A stretch of 64,000 bases of DNA from Anodontia alba (Eukaryota; Mollusca; Bivalvia; Lucinida; Lucinidae): assembly GCA_964016985.1 (NCBI GenBank), contig OZ024830.1, positions 64,062,550 to 64,126,549 on the forward strand, read 5' to 3'. Under the pieces are notes generated by a model. It ran no database searches. It saw nothing but the letters and a program-made list of their open reading frames with translations, and was not told the DNA's origin. Position numbers and translations under genes: made by a program. Position 1 is the first letter of the stretch, and each line of letters opens with the position of its first letter. Below are positions 44,080 to 56,375 of this stretch, piece after piece.

Positions 44080-45040
44080 TTCTAATCTAGAATTTTGCAT
44101 ATTGTTTATATATCTAAATATAAGACGATGTGCTGGAGTAACGGCAGATCGTATTGAATAAGTTAATGTACAGACGAACAGCAACGAACGAGACCAGAAT
44201 GTGCGTATGCACATGCAGATGCTAATCTAGAATTCCGCATTTATAGCACGTTTTATTTAAATATTAGAAGATGATGTGCCGGATTGTTGGCAGATCGTTT
44301 CGAATAAAACAATGTACAGACGGGCAGCAAAGAATGAGACCAGAATGCGCGGGTGTCCTATATTTATCACATAGTGTACAAAATTCCCAATATTCAGCAT
44401 GAAAGATTATCTACATACATGCGAATGAGATAAATCAGTTTAATGTACCATGGTTCTGCGCGTGTACGTGCGATAATGCACTCGCTCACGCTCGTGCATT
44501 ATCGCATCGTATATGCGCACGAGTCTACAATGTGCAGGAGTAACGACAGATCGCATCGAATGAAACAATGTATGGACGAGCAGCAATAAACCAGATCAGA
44601 ATGCGTGGATGCACATGGTAATCTAGATTTTCGCATTTAGCAAGCTTTAATATTTAAATGTTAGAAGATGATGTGTCGGAGTAACGGCAAATCGTATCGA
44701 ATGAAACAATGTATGAATCAGCAGCAGCAAACAAGATCAGAATGTACAAATTCACATGCTAATCTAGAATTTCGCTTATAGCATGTTATATTTAATTATT
44801 AGAAGACGATGTTTCGGGGTAACGGCAGATCGTATAGAATGAAACGATGCATGGACGATCAGCGAAGAACAAGATCAGAATGCGCGGATGCATATGGTAA
44901 TCTAGAATTTTGCATATAGCAAGCTATATTTAAATATTAAAAGATGATGTGCCGAACTTATAGTGGATCGTATCGAATGAAACAATGTATGGACGAGCAG
45001 CAACAAACAAGATCATAATGCGCAGATTCCTGATTCAATT
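44080..45040 (+). repeat. ~140-bp satellite, about six units
   Basis: Units marked by AATCTAGAATTTCGCAT, TATTAGAAGATGATGTGCCG, AACGGCAGATCGTATCGAAT and GACGAGCAGCAACAAAC, spaced ~140 bp. One unit is interrupted near 44370-44540 by a hairpin-bearing segment. Confidence 0.8.
44469..44506. repeat. 13-bp perfect hairpin
   Basis: TGCGATAATGCAC and GTGCATTATCGCA separated by 12 bases, within the satellite. Confidence 0.9.
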
Positions 45041-45189
45041 TAAAACTTCACATATTGGACATGTGATTAGATTTTAATCACATGATTTTTCATCTGGTAG
45101 GATAACCAAATTTTCTCTGGTTTTCAATAATCTTTGGCAAAAAATAAATAATAATTTTTGCTACTCAACTGTTTCAAATGGGGTATGGT

Positions 45190-45262
45190 CTGTGATAATG
45201 TCACCAACCCGGACATTTACCAACCCGGACATTTACCCATCCCTCTTAATCTAAAAGAGGGC
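45190..45262 (+). repeat. CCGGACATTTACC-word tract
   Basis: Three to four copies of CAACCCGGACATTTACC and a small hairpin CCCTCTTAATCTAAAAGAGGG. No inverted partner found in the window. Confidence 0.75.
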
Positions 45263-45663
45263 ATTTACCCACTCCAAAATTGTATTGGTAACACTGTCCT
45301 TAAATGCAAAAGATATGTTTTAGAAGTAATCTTTGATTTGTCATATATCATTTTTCACTCATTTATTCCCTTTTATTGGTAAAATTACTTTGTATCTATT
45401 CGATAGTTTAAGATGATAATGATTTTGTATCAAAGATGAAGGATAAAATTGAAATATTTTAGTAGTATTATTTTTTTTATTATTTATTTTTTAAAACTGA
45501 CTTTCCGTTTGGCTTTCTGATAGTGATGTTTCCATTAGGGTCCAGTTATTTCGTGTTTGTGTTTCTTTCCCTTTGATGTCTCTGATGGGAGGTGTGGGAT
45601 AATTGTATCGATTCCTGATCATAGCCTTCCTTTCTATTTTTAAGTAAGGTTTCTTTGATATAT

Positions 45664-45701
<38 letters not shown>

Positions 45702-47187
45702 CATAAATCATAAACAGCAGTTAGCGATATTGTTTTCCGTATCATATATCAGAAATTATACTTGTGGTGTTTATAATATACCACAAATCTTAAAACCTTT
45801 TTCTATTTCTTTCAATCTTTTTCCTTCTAGTAACTCACTTAATGTCAATTTTTTTTAATAATTAAATTTACAATGAAAGTTGCAAAACTGAACAATCTAT
45901 TTTTTTTAACTATGGCTTTTTTTTTTTTTTTTTTTTTTTTTCTTGTCTAACTGATGGAGGACAAGGACCATATTAACTAACTTTTTAACAAGTAAATACT
46001 ATATATCTACAGATATTGTTTTATTTACTTTATATATTTTTATAATTGATAAAACAGTTTTAACAGATAATTTGACATTTCTTGAAAGAATTATTATATT
46101 TTGTAAAACCCTATATTTTCACAATATAATGAAGAATTGAGAGGGATGTAAAATAATTCATTCATTTAGGCCTGTTGTATATTTATAAACAATTGTGTTG
46201 TTTATAATATTATATGTCACAAAAGTTAATATATATTGTTTCTCTCAGTCTTTGTTTCTACCATTTATTTATTTATTTATTTATTTATTCTGTTTTTCAT
46301 TTACTTTTACGAGTACATCATGAACACTTAATTCATAAAACTATTCAATTAACACTATATATATATATATATTTTTTTTTTAGACATCAACTTATTTATT
46401 TACAACTTATTTATTTATTTATTTATTTTGTGTATTATCGTTATTCACTTCTCTTGTATGTTCATAAAAGCATAATTTTGCGTAAGTGTTTACATGTCAC
46501 AAATCTTATCTGATTTTTTTTATTTCTTTCCATTTTTGTTTCTTCCAGTGACTTTATTAATTATGTACATGTTTGTTTGCTTGTTTATTTGTTGTATTTT
46601 ATAGCTGAAAGGAAGTTGTTTTGTCTTAATAATGCAATTTTTAGTTTTGTACCCTTAATTAATGCCTTGCGACTGTATTTATTTTGGTATAGTTGCTATT
46701 CACTTGTACGTTCATAAAAATATAAGTTTTGTGTTGTCTATGTCCCAAACCTTTTAAGACTTTGTTCATTTTTTCAATCTTTGTTTCTTCCAATGATTCA
46801 CATTGCATTAAGGTCATTTTTTTTTAATTTTTACAAAGAAAGTGAAAGTTTAAAAGTGAACAAAATATTTTAACATCATAATAGGAATACTTGATTGGTT
46901 TGTTTTGATTTTTCTGTGGAATGCTATGCTTTTCAGCTATGGACTTCACTGGCCAGTAGGTTTAGGGTATTCTGACATGAGATTAATGACAAGTATTATC
47001 AGATGATTGACAAGTCTTATCAGGTGATTGACAGGTCTTATCGGGTGATTGCCATAATACTGTTATAGTTCTTCACAAGATGAAACTGCAAATATTAAGA
47101 AGCGATTATAAAACTTTTTTTTCGAACACATATGGAATGTCAGAATGTAATGCAAAATCATCCTTTTCAGTCAAAAAATGGGATTCT
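45263..47187. other. AT/poly-T-rich core, no gene
   Basis: Long poly-T runs (45664-45701, 45920-45940), TTTA repeats (46267-46290, 46412-46428) and a (TA)n tract. A 120-bp segment at 45520-45640 reappears inverted at 47902-48018. Confidence 0.6.
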
Positions 47188-47395
47188 TTAACGCTTAGGA
47201 CTCTGGGTAAAATTTTCAGCAGACGACATTTTGATCTTTTTCTTATTTTCCCAGAATACAGGATTTGACATTTCCTGCAAATTGGCTCCAATGGAGACAA
47301 TTTGCATGAAATGTCAAACCTGTTTCTGGTAAAAATAAGAAAACTGTCACCAATTTGTTGTCTGCTGAATAAGCCCAGAGAGTGGTCAAGGTTAA
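47188..47395. mobile_element. F2 hairpin MITE, right arm, TTAA ends
   Basis: TTAACGCTTAGGACTCTGGG at the left, GAGAGTGGTCAAGGTTAA at the right; centre TTTGACATTTCCTGCAAATT / AATTTGCATGAAATGTCAAA. Confidence 0.8.
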
Positions 47396-48567
47396 GAAAT
47401 AATAGGTATGTCTCTGAAGAAAGGAACAAAGACAGAAAGAATAAATGAGTTTACCCTACTTTCCAATTATCTCAATTAAAATTGTTTTATCAAAAGAAAC
47501 AAAAGAAAAAAAATAAATAAAATTTACGTAAATACATATTATTTAGTTATAAAAACATAGTTTGATATGGTCCAACAGGTGTCAACCTGGTCCAACTGGA
47601 ACTGGTCCAAGGAATACACCCCATTTGGTCCAGCTGATAATCACTTGGACGTGCAGTCCAAGGTCCAAGTGATTTGGTCCAATGAATACAGGGCTTTGAC
47701 TCAAGTCACTGCAAAATGCATTTTTAAAGGGAAGTTAAAATAAAATAAGTGAGAATAACCTACCAAACGAAATGGTAAATCCCAGCCACTTATACACATT
47801 TAAAATTATGTAAAATAATAATTATAATAATAATAATAATATAAAAATATTTTCTTGGTAAAGGCAATTTGTTATTGAAAGTCCAACAAAATAGAAGGCA
47901 AGGCAATGATCAGAAATCGATACAATTATCACACACCTTCCACCAGAGACATCAAAGTGAAAGAAACACAAGCACGAAATAACTAGACCCTAACGGAAAC
48001 ATCACAACAAAGTTAAGATTAATGTAAACTTAATACATGGTCCAATTCGGGCTCCAATTGAACCTTTACTACTCTCTGGGCTAATTCAGCAGATGACCAA
48101 TTGATGACATTTTTTCTTATTTTCCCCATAAAACAGGTTTTGACATTTCATGAAATTGTCTCCACTGAAGACAACTTGCATGGAATGTCAAATCCTGTGG
48201 AGACAATTTGTATGAAACCTGTTTTCAGGGAAAAAAAAAAAAAAAAAAAAGACTTCAAAATGTTATCTGCTGAAAATTTTATAGAGAGTTCTAAGCCTTA
48301 AAACATTTGATTGTCATAAAAAAAGAAGAAGAAGAAGAAGAAGAAGAAAAAAAAAAAAAAAAAAAAAAAAAAAAGACAAATAAAATGAATACAATTTTTT
48401 TACGTAGATACATATTATTTAATATGGACCAACAGGTATTTATGACTTGGTCCAACTGGAATTGGTCCCCCAAGGAATACACCCAATTTGGTCCAGTTGG
48501 TGATCACTTGGGCCAGTCCAAGGTCCAATTGTCCAAGTGATTTGGTCCAAGGAATACACTGACCCCA
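47396..48567 (-). repeat. Right arm: inverted copies of the GGACC unit
   Basis: Word tracts at 47565-47700 and 48425-48567, joined by a full unit in reverse, including a hairpin at 48055-48305 and a long A-run. The unit carries an extra ~117 bp at 47902-48018, matching the core. Confidence 0.8.
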
Positions 48568-48747
48568 GAAATCGGTGCAAATTCTGCGCTCTATAGTAAT
48601 ATCTGATAAAAAGTTACCCTAGCTGCTGTCCTACTAACCACAGAAAAAGGACAGAAAAGGGACTATTCTCAAGCGCTTTTTTTGCTGAAGCACGCCTCCA
48701 TACAGTACATTAAACTGTGAGAGACCACCAGAAATCGGTGCAAATTC
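48565..48747 (+). repeat. 20-bp direct repeat pair at foldback edge
   Basis: CCAGAAATCGGTGCAAATTC occurs at 48565-48584 and 48728-48747, just outside the outer end of the GGACC structure. Confidence 0.85.
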
Positions 48748-48787
48748 CGTGTTCCGGGAGGTATGTTTCCCATAAGTGGAGTGAATA

Positions 48788-49232
48788 GAGATATATCTGT
48801 TTCAATCATAAGTACAGATATCTCTAATTTAATTGCAGATATCTCTCATTGAAATACAGATATATGTCGTTAATTTAGAAATTCGGGTATCTCTAACTGT
48901 AATACAGATATACGCATTTCAATTAGAGATATCTGTATTTTAAATGCGGATATCCAGAACTTAGTTTAATTAGAGATATCTCTAATTAAAATGCAGATGT
49001 CTGTTTTTTGAATTGTAGATATATCTAATGAAATGCAGATATGCAGATGTCTGTATTATGATCTAAAATAGAGATGCCTGTATTTCAAAAAACAATATCT
49101 GCATTTCAGTTAGAGATATCTCTATTTCAGTTAGAGATATCTGCATTTCAATTTAAGATATCTGTAATTAAAAAATACAGATATTTGTATTTATTAAAAG
49201 AGATTCTGTATTTAAAGAACAGATATCTGCAT
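48788..49232. repeat. AGATATCT-word palindromic satellite
   Basis: About 25 degenerate copies of AGATATCT linked by TAATTNAAATNCAG-type spacers in both orientations, so the tract is self-complementary at many registers (e.g. AATTAGAGATATCTCTAATT near 48970). Confidence 0.9.
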
Positions 49233-50399
49233 TAAATAGGTAAAACCCCAAACGGGTGGCCACTATTGAGTATTGTTTATGTATTGCTTCTTTTATTTTC
49301 AACGTAAAATCCAATCAGTTTAAGAGCTCAGGCAACCTCTCCCATCAGTACTCTCAGCGCTTTGATTGTATGATTTCTGAATGTTGAGACTCTATCGTAT
49401 CCCTAAAACAGTCATTCTCTAAGTCTAAGCTTTCTTTGAAGGGTTCTAATTATCTGTTGACGCTCGATCATTATTGCGTGCTTCGACTTTGTTAATGTAA
49501 TCTCAGTAAGCATGAGTAGGTCGGGCCGCATTTGAGCATCATATCGGCATCACAGCCCGTCAGCAGCCCTATGGTTTCCCGCAGTTTTTTTTTTTAATTT
49601 GAATACATAGCAGGAAAATCATCATTCTATTTTTGTCTGATTCTCTTATCTGTTGACATTTATAATACATTTATCTATTCTATGCTAACTTCAGTTTCTG
49701 TTATACCGCTGGCGGCCCACTGGAGGCCCGTTAGCTGAATATTAAGCAGAATCTTGTTTAACGGGAAACAACCATATTTATAAAATCCATTTAATGTAAA
49801 AAAACAAAAATACAAATGATTATTATTTAACATAAATGTCAAAACAGTGTATTGCTTCCCTATAAAAAGGATTTTTATCCATTAGAAATTATTCGACATC
49901 CTTATTTCTGACATGTACATAGTAAATATTTGTTATTTTATTTCTAGTACCTGATGCTTTTTAAAATTCATAAAATTCATAAATACATAGTTTTGTTAGT
50001 ATTGTGTAAATCAAAGAAAACAAAACAAAACAAAAAAAATAATAATAAAAACGATACCTACATGTGGTAACGTTACTTCGTGCATGTACAAATTCTTGCA
50101 CGTTTACTGTATTCTGTTTTATCAACCTAGACTCTTCTAATTTCAAGTCATCTTCCCATTTTCATAACTTGTTTTCTAACTGTCTTAGGTCCCGCTGCTT
50201 AAAAGATTTTCAGATGGTGTTAGTTTAGCCATATTTACACTGTTACCTATGCTGCGTGTTTTTTTTTTTTTTTTTTTTTGTTTTTTTTTTTGTTGTTGCT
50301 TTTATTCCCTTTTATTTAACAGCTTCAAGCGGAAGCTTATATCCTCGGTATTTGTGACGCATGCGCATTAGCATCTGCACAACTTTCTCGGAGAATAAC
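49233..50399. other. No feature recognised
   Basis: AT-rich, with poly-T near 50260-50290. No supported gene or repeat. Confidence 0.5.
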
Positions 50400-53193
50400 T
50401 ATGGTGGCATATAACTGACATCTAAATTATGGTGGCATATAACTGACATCTAAATATTGAGATACTTCTTCTGCTGCTTTTATGTCGACTTACAATGTAG
50501 GACTTGATGCTATTCGACTTCCTTTGATAATGGTTATCGTGTCTGCAGGTCGTAATATTGCTCTAAGCTGCCTTCAAGAAAACAAAGCGTGTTAACATTG
50601 TATGGCGACTTATTTTCTATTAATTTTTATTATCTCGACTTCCGGGTCTTTTACATGTCATGATTTGCCAGTTAGCGTTGAGACACGTTTTCGGTAGTCG
50701 TGAAAGTTTATTTCTAGACCAAAATCACACAGGCAGCGCCAGTCTTTTTGCAATCGCAGAGTTGTTTACAATTAAGAAACGATAATTATATAATATCTAT
50801 ATGCCACCAAACACTATATTAAGCCCTAAACTTAATACGTCATATCGTCCCGAATTTAAGTATCTCGAGACCGGCATAGTCACTATCTGGCTATCATTAT
50901 ATTCTCAACAAATCCTACTATATAACATGACCGGAAGTCGAGATAATAATTATAATGTCGACATATAGTTGTAAAAGTGTTGCTGACGTTGTGGATGACA
51001 CTTCTGGACAGTATGACGACTTGCAGTCGCGATAATCATTGTCAACGGAAGTCGATATAGTATCAGGTCATACATTTTAAGTCAACATTATGGTGGCATG
51101 TAACTGACATGTAAATTATGGTGGCATATAACTGACATCTAAATATTGAGATAATAAGTCGACTTTTTCTGCTTTTATGTCGACTTAAAATGTATGTCTT
51201 GATGCTATATCGACTTCCGTTGATAATGGTTATCGCGACTGCAGGTCATAATACTGTCCAGAAGTGTCATCCACAACGTCAGCATCATGAAACACTTTTA
51301 CAACTATATGTCGACATTATAATTATTATTTCGACTTCTGGTCATGTTATGTAGGATGTAGTAGTATTTGTTGAGAAGATAATGATAGCCAGATAAGTGA
51401 CTATGCCGGTCGAGATACTTAAATTCGGGACGATGTGACGTATTAAGTTTAGGGCTTAATACATGTATAATGTTTGGTGGCATATATATGTTATGTAATT
51501 ATCGTTTCTTGTAAACAACAGCAGAAGAAGTAGTCGACTTAGTATCTCAATATTTAGATGTCAGTTATATGCCACCATACTAAATATTGAGATACTAAGT
51601 CGACCTTCTGCTTTTATGTCGACTTAAATATATGGCTTGATACTATATCGACTTCCGTTGATAATGGTTATCGCGTCTGCAGGTCGTTATATTGCTCTAA
51701 GCTGCCTTCAAGAAAAGAAAGCGTGTTAACATTGTATGACGACTTATTTTCTATTATTTTTATTATCTCGACTTCCGGCTCTTTTACATGTTATGATTTG
51801 CCAGTTAGCGTGGAGATACATTTTCGTAGTCGTGAAAGTTTATTTTTAGACCAAAATCACACAGGCAGCTACGGAAGCGTATTGGTGCCTCCACTTTTTG
51901 TGTTATATCGCAACTTTGCGACTTCAAATATCGCAAGTTGTCACTGTTTTCTGGCATATTTTGACTTGCATTTGTTGACATATTTTGTTGAATTGCCTCA
52001 AATCGGCTAAAGTCAACCCGAAAAAAACATTTAAGTGGCAAAAAAGAAATCGACATATTTGAAATATGACAATGATCGACTCGAAAAGAGTCGTCTTCAA
52101 CATAATTATCGTTATTTGACTTGTAAAAAATTGACTAGACAAGGAGGGAAGAAAACATCACGTCCTAGCGAAGACGCGAAAATCGCATGCATTCTAACTT
52201 GACGATTTTGCACAAGTCGACATGTTGATGAAGGAACTAGAAGTCGCTTAGTTATAAACCGATTTTTATTATCAAAGGCATATATCGATTATCATGCTTT
52301 TATAATAAAACTCTATATATAAAAAATCGAGTTGCAGATTCTTTATTAATATGTCAACTTATGGAAAGCCGTGTAGTTAAACTACATGCAATTATGTCGT
52401 CTTCTGTAATGCTTGAAGTTTTCTTCATTCCCAGTCTACTCAAGTTTTCACAAGTCAAAATGACCATAATTAATTTCAAGATGACTTGTTTCAAGTCGAC
52501 TTTTCTGATAGTTCAAAGATGTCGACTTCCTCTTTGCAACTTGGAAATTAATTCGCGACAGTTTTAGCCGATTTACTGCGATATAACAAAATATTTCGAC
52601 AAATACAAGTCAAAATATGCTTGATACTCGCATTAAATCGCTATATCTGAAGTCGCCAAGTTGCGGTATAACACAATAAATAGAGGCACCAATACGCTTC
52701 CGTAGGCAGCGCCAGTCTTATTGCAATCGCAGAGTTGTTTACAAGAAACGATAATTATATTACATCTAAATGCCCCAAACACTATATTAAGCCCTAAACT
52801 TAGTACGTCACATCGTCCCGAATTTAAGTATCTCGACCGGCATAGTCACTATCTGACTTTCATTATCTTCTCAACAAATCCTACAACATAACATGACCTG
52901 AAGTCGAGATAATAATTATAATGTTGACATTTAGTTGTAAAAGTGTTTCATGATGCTGACGTTGTGGATGACACTTCTGGACAGTATTACGACCTGCAGT
53001 CGCGATAACCATTATCAACGGAAGTCGGTATAGCATCAGGCCATACATTTTAAGTCGACATAAAAGCAGAAAAAGTCGACTTAGTACTCGTATCTCAATA
53101 TTTAGATGTCAGTTATATTCCACCATACAACATAAGAGCAGAAAAAGTCGACTTAGAATCTCAATATTTAGATGTCAGTTATATGCCACCATA
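50400..53193. mobile_element. Composite GTCGAC-rich palindromic element
   Basis: Inverted ends TATGGTGGCATATAACTGAC at 50400 and its near-complement at 53193. It is built from three partial copies of one unit: 50400-51088 (+), 51089-51579 (inverted internally) and 51580-53193. All carry GTCGAC / AAGTCGACTT words, ATGGTTATCGCG and TTAAGTTTAGGGCTTAATA. The heads at 50400 and 51089 share the same 31-bp direct duplication. No ORF of note. Confidence 0.75.
51870..52704. mobile_element. Nested 835-bp TIR element with 6-bp TSD
   Basis: ~60-bp imperfect inverted ends beginning TACGGAAGCGTATTGGTGCC. Flanked by GGCAGC at 51864-51869 and 52705-52710. The empty site (ACACAGGCAGCGCCAGTC) is present in the sister copy near 50730-50750. 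No transposase. Confidence 0.9.
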
Positions 53194-53253
53194 AATAACA
53201 TCTTGATGCCAGTAAAAGTTATCAACAAATAAACGTACTTTGCGCTATCTATT

Positions 53254-53747
53254 CGGTTACCTTAAAGTATGAAAAGGAGCCCTTTTCGCAAAAAGGAGTC
53301 CCTTTCGCACAAAGGACTACCCTAAAATGCGAAAAAAAAAAAAAAAAAAAAGAAAAATAGGAAAGGAGAAAAAAAAAAGATTTATAACATAAAGAAAAAA
53401 AAATAATGAAAAATAAATAAATAATAATAAAAAACAACAACATAAAAAAAAAAAAAAATAATAATAATAATAAAAAGGCTGGCTAATGGTTGCTACAAAA
53501 CAACACAACCTAAAGGAGCAGTCTTTATTTTTTGTGGTCAACAAGTCCTAGTTACACCTCCTCGTGTCGCAGACTAAATGAGCTGCAAACAAAGGATAAA
53601 TGTTTATCCTTTGGCTAACGAGGCAGGGCGGAAAAACAAGCGACTTTTCGCTAAAGTATTAGTCCATTTCACTAAAAGAAGTCCTTTACGTAATTTAGGG
53701 TAGTCCTTTTTGCGAAACGGACTCCTTTTCGCATTTTAGGGTAACCC
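53254..53747. mobile_element. Mutator-like MITE with word-repeat ends
   Basis: 9-bp target duplication CTATCTATT at 53245-53253 and 53748-53756. Inverted ends GGTTACC(T/C)TAAA and AAAAGGAG(C/T)CC, TTTCGCAAAAAGGA words repeated several times at both ends. The middle is A-rich. A 9-bp duplication with long inverted ends points to Mutator-like elements. Confidence 0.85.
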
Positions 53748-54050
53748 CTATCTATTTATCTACATGCTCATAACATTCTGATCGACGACTGTTCCCCGAT
53801 CGACGACTGGTACCCTGCTTGAAGCCCTAGTTGCCACCACTTCAAGTTCGTAGATTTAGAACCAGATTAATATAATGCTTTATAAGATTATCCACTGTTA
53901 CAGTACATCCCTCAGATTTCCTATTCCCTGTTGATGATACAACTTGTTTAAGACATTGAAATCCAAACTGTTTAGGCAAATCCAGACATACAAAGACATA
54001 TACAGATTCTCCTTTTATCCCTACCTGCTCCCTAGATCTGCTCTTACTTT
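53748..54050. other. No feature recognised
   Basis: Contains a short direct repeat GATCGACGACTG (two copies, ~53780-53805). Confidence 0.5.
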
Positions 54051-55557
54051 CAGAATCAGAATCAGATCAGAATATTTTACTCGTGACACATCAAAAGACA
54101 TTCATTCACCAGGGTCTACGGTTGCGAAGAGTAGTCTCTAGATCTCACAAGTGGTGTGAATCTAGCTACAGAGTCCTTAAAACTTTCAACAGAGGATACT
54201 TTAGACGCAGGGAATGCATTCAAACCTTTGAAGAAACTGTACTTGTAAATGTCAGTTCTAGTATATGACACTTGAAATGCCATTGGATGCTGATTCCTAC
54301 TGCGCCTATTTGGGGATTGAAGGTCATCACAATGTATGCTAGCTCTACCTTTCAGATCTTTGAATAGCAATATGACTTTACTACCTTTGCGTTTCTTGTG
54401 AAGAGACTCCCACCCTAACTATTTAAGAATTCTAGTCATACTTCCCGTTTCAAAGTTGTAGTTACCAGTCACAAACCTAGCTGCAAGTTTATGAACCTTT
54501 TGCAATTCTCCCTGGACAACTATACCGTGTGGGTCCCAAACATGGCTGGCATACTCCAGGATTGGTCGCACCAATCCCTTGTATGCCATTTCCTTAACAT
54601 CTTGGACATGACGGTAGGTTACGTCTTAAGAAACCAAGTGTTCTGTTTGCTTTTGTACAAACATTGCTTACATGAGTATTCCATTTCAAATCCTTAAAGA
54701 TTGTCTCACCAAGGTATTTAATATGATCCGCATTTTCGAGGACGGTTCCATCTAAGAAGTAAACTGCATTGATTTTTTTTATCCACTTCCTAGTAAACTG
54801 CATCATGTATGTTACATTTCACAGGCGGAAATCTCATACCCCATTTCCTGGCCCATTTGTCCAGTTGATCGATATCCTTTTGGAGCTTTGATTTGTCTTC
54901 AATGCTATCAGTTTGACGACAGCAGATACAGTCATCAGCAAACAGACGAATATCAGATTCTATTCCAACCATGTCATTTATATACAAGGAAAACAACAGG
55001 GGATCGAGAACAGTGCCCTGCGGCACACCAGACAAAACAGGTGCCTATTGAGATTTTGCACCATTATTGCCTCTTTCACAGAAACGAATCAGTCCATACT
55101 AAAGGGTTTTTTTTTCCACGTATATGCCATATCCATGAAGTTTGCATTTCAGAAGTTCATGGGGAGGGATGTCAAAGGCCTTCTCGATGTCCAATATGAA
55201 TGTATCTACTTGACCTCCTGCATCCAAAATTTTAGCCCAGTCAATTATTACTGTGATCAACTGAGTTTCTCAGCTACGGTTCTTCCTGACAGCATGTTGC
55301 CTGTCTGATAGATGCCTGTGATCATCTAGATGAGCCATAATATTTGTATATACTATGTGTTCAAGCATCTTGCAAGGAACACACGTCAAGGACACTGGAC
55401 GATAGTTAATTGGTAAAGCTCTGTCGTCCTTCTTATGAAGTGGACAGATGTTAGTCAAAAGCCATTCCTTGGAAATTTCACCCGTATCAAGGGATTATTG
55501 AAACAAATGGGCAAACACATGACCAAGTTCTACCGCGTTTTTAAGGAGTAGGATGAA

Positions 55558-55590
<33 letters not shown>

Positions 55591-56150
55591 TGATTGCCTT
55601 TGGAAACAAAGAACACACAAAATCACGAAAATCGGAGACTCGGTTTGATTGAATCTCTTCATATGCAACACTGTAGTTTTCGGGGCTGCATACGCCCCCT
55701 AGCGCCGGCTTATGCGGTATTCGATTTTCAAAATAACCAAGATGGGCTCAATGATCCCAAAGGAAATAAAATATAGCCTGCACTGAAGTTCATCATGTCC
55801 CAAAGCCTTTGAGGGATTCAAGCCTTTTATCATTTTTATGACAACTTCATTTGAAACATCTCTCATAGGTGGAGCTGATTTCTCAAGAAGAGGGACCTCA
55901 CTTTCCGAAGTTTTTGGAGAATGCATTTGTAAACTGACCTATGAAAGCCTGCTCAGTTTCAGACTCAGCCAAACCACAACCATTTCTCTTTGAAAGGAGG
56001 GATACCCGTTTTGTTTTTCCTCTGGATAAAAGTCTTTGGGGTTAACCTTAATGTCAGAAATTGAGAGCTTCAGAAGCTCTCTTTCTGTTTCATTACACAT
56101 CCTAATCCTCCTCAGCTAAGACAGTGACCTATAGGGATGTTCGGCATGGA
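54051..56150 (-). pseudogene. LINE-X: CR1-like, RT to 3' end
   Basis: Minus-strand order: ELLKLSISDIKVNPKDFY, IKGLNPSKALGHDELQ, INYRPVSLTCVPCKMLEHIV, FILDIEKAFDIPPHELL (motif A), SGVPQGTVLDPLLFSLYIND (motif B), IRLFADDCICCRQ (intact FADD), WGMRFPPVKCN, IKYLGETIFKDLKWNTHVSN, then the C-terminal SPNRRSRNQHPMAFQ segment, ending in a (GATTCT)n-type tail at ~54051. Broken by shifts, stops and an insertion at 55548-55775. Confidence 0.85.
55548..55775 (+). repeat. Repeat J, copy 1, inside LINE-X
   Basis: After an A-run: GATTGCCTTTGGAAACAAAG, then GAGACTCGGTTTGATTGA and CGCCCCCTAGCG. It splits LINE-X between the LNPSKALGHDELQ and pre-RT segments. Confidence 0.65.
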
Positions 56151-56375
56151 ACTCTTTGGGCAAAAGAAACAATAAAAAGTTATGAAATCCGCCATTTTGT
56201 CTGATTCGATGGAGGTGATAGACTTGATTTTCTTCGCCTATAGTAACCAATTTAGTTTGAATATTTAAAAGAATATGTTAAGATTCATTAATTCCTAATA
56301 ATGAGCATAAGAACTGTTTACTCCCTCTTAATTTTCTTTTTAACTATCTTGGCAATTTTCAATAGACGTCAAAAA

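Larger units (their letters stand above)
39366..48567. mobile_element. ~9.2-kb foldback structure with GGACC-word ends
   Basis: The left arm (39366-43760) and right arm (47188-48567) are inverted copies of the same tandem unit. Outer ends pair as TGGGGTCA..TTCCTTGGACC and its complement. The centre holds a ~140-bp satellite and AT/poly-T-rich DNA. Target duplication not found, so the outer limits are approximate. Confidence 0.6.

Noticed and set aside
48307..48540. ORF with poly-Glu/poly-Lys
   Set aside because: Derived from GAA and poly-A runs plus the GGACC word tract.
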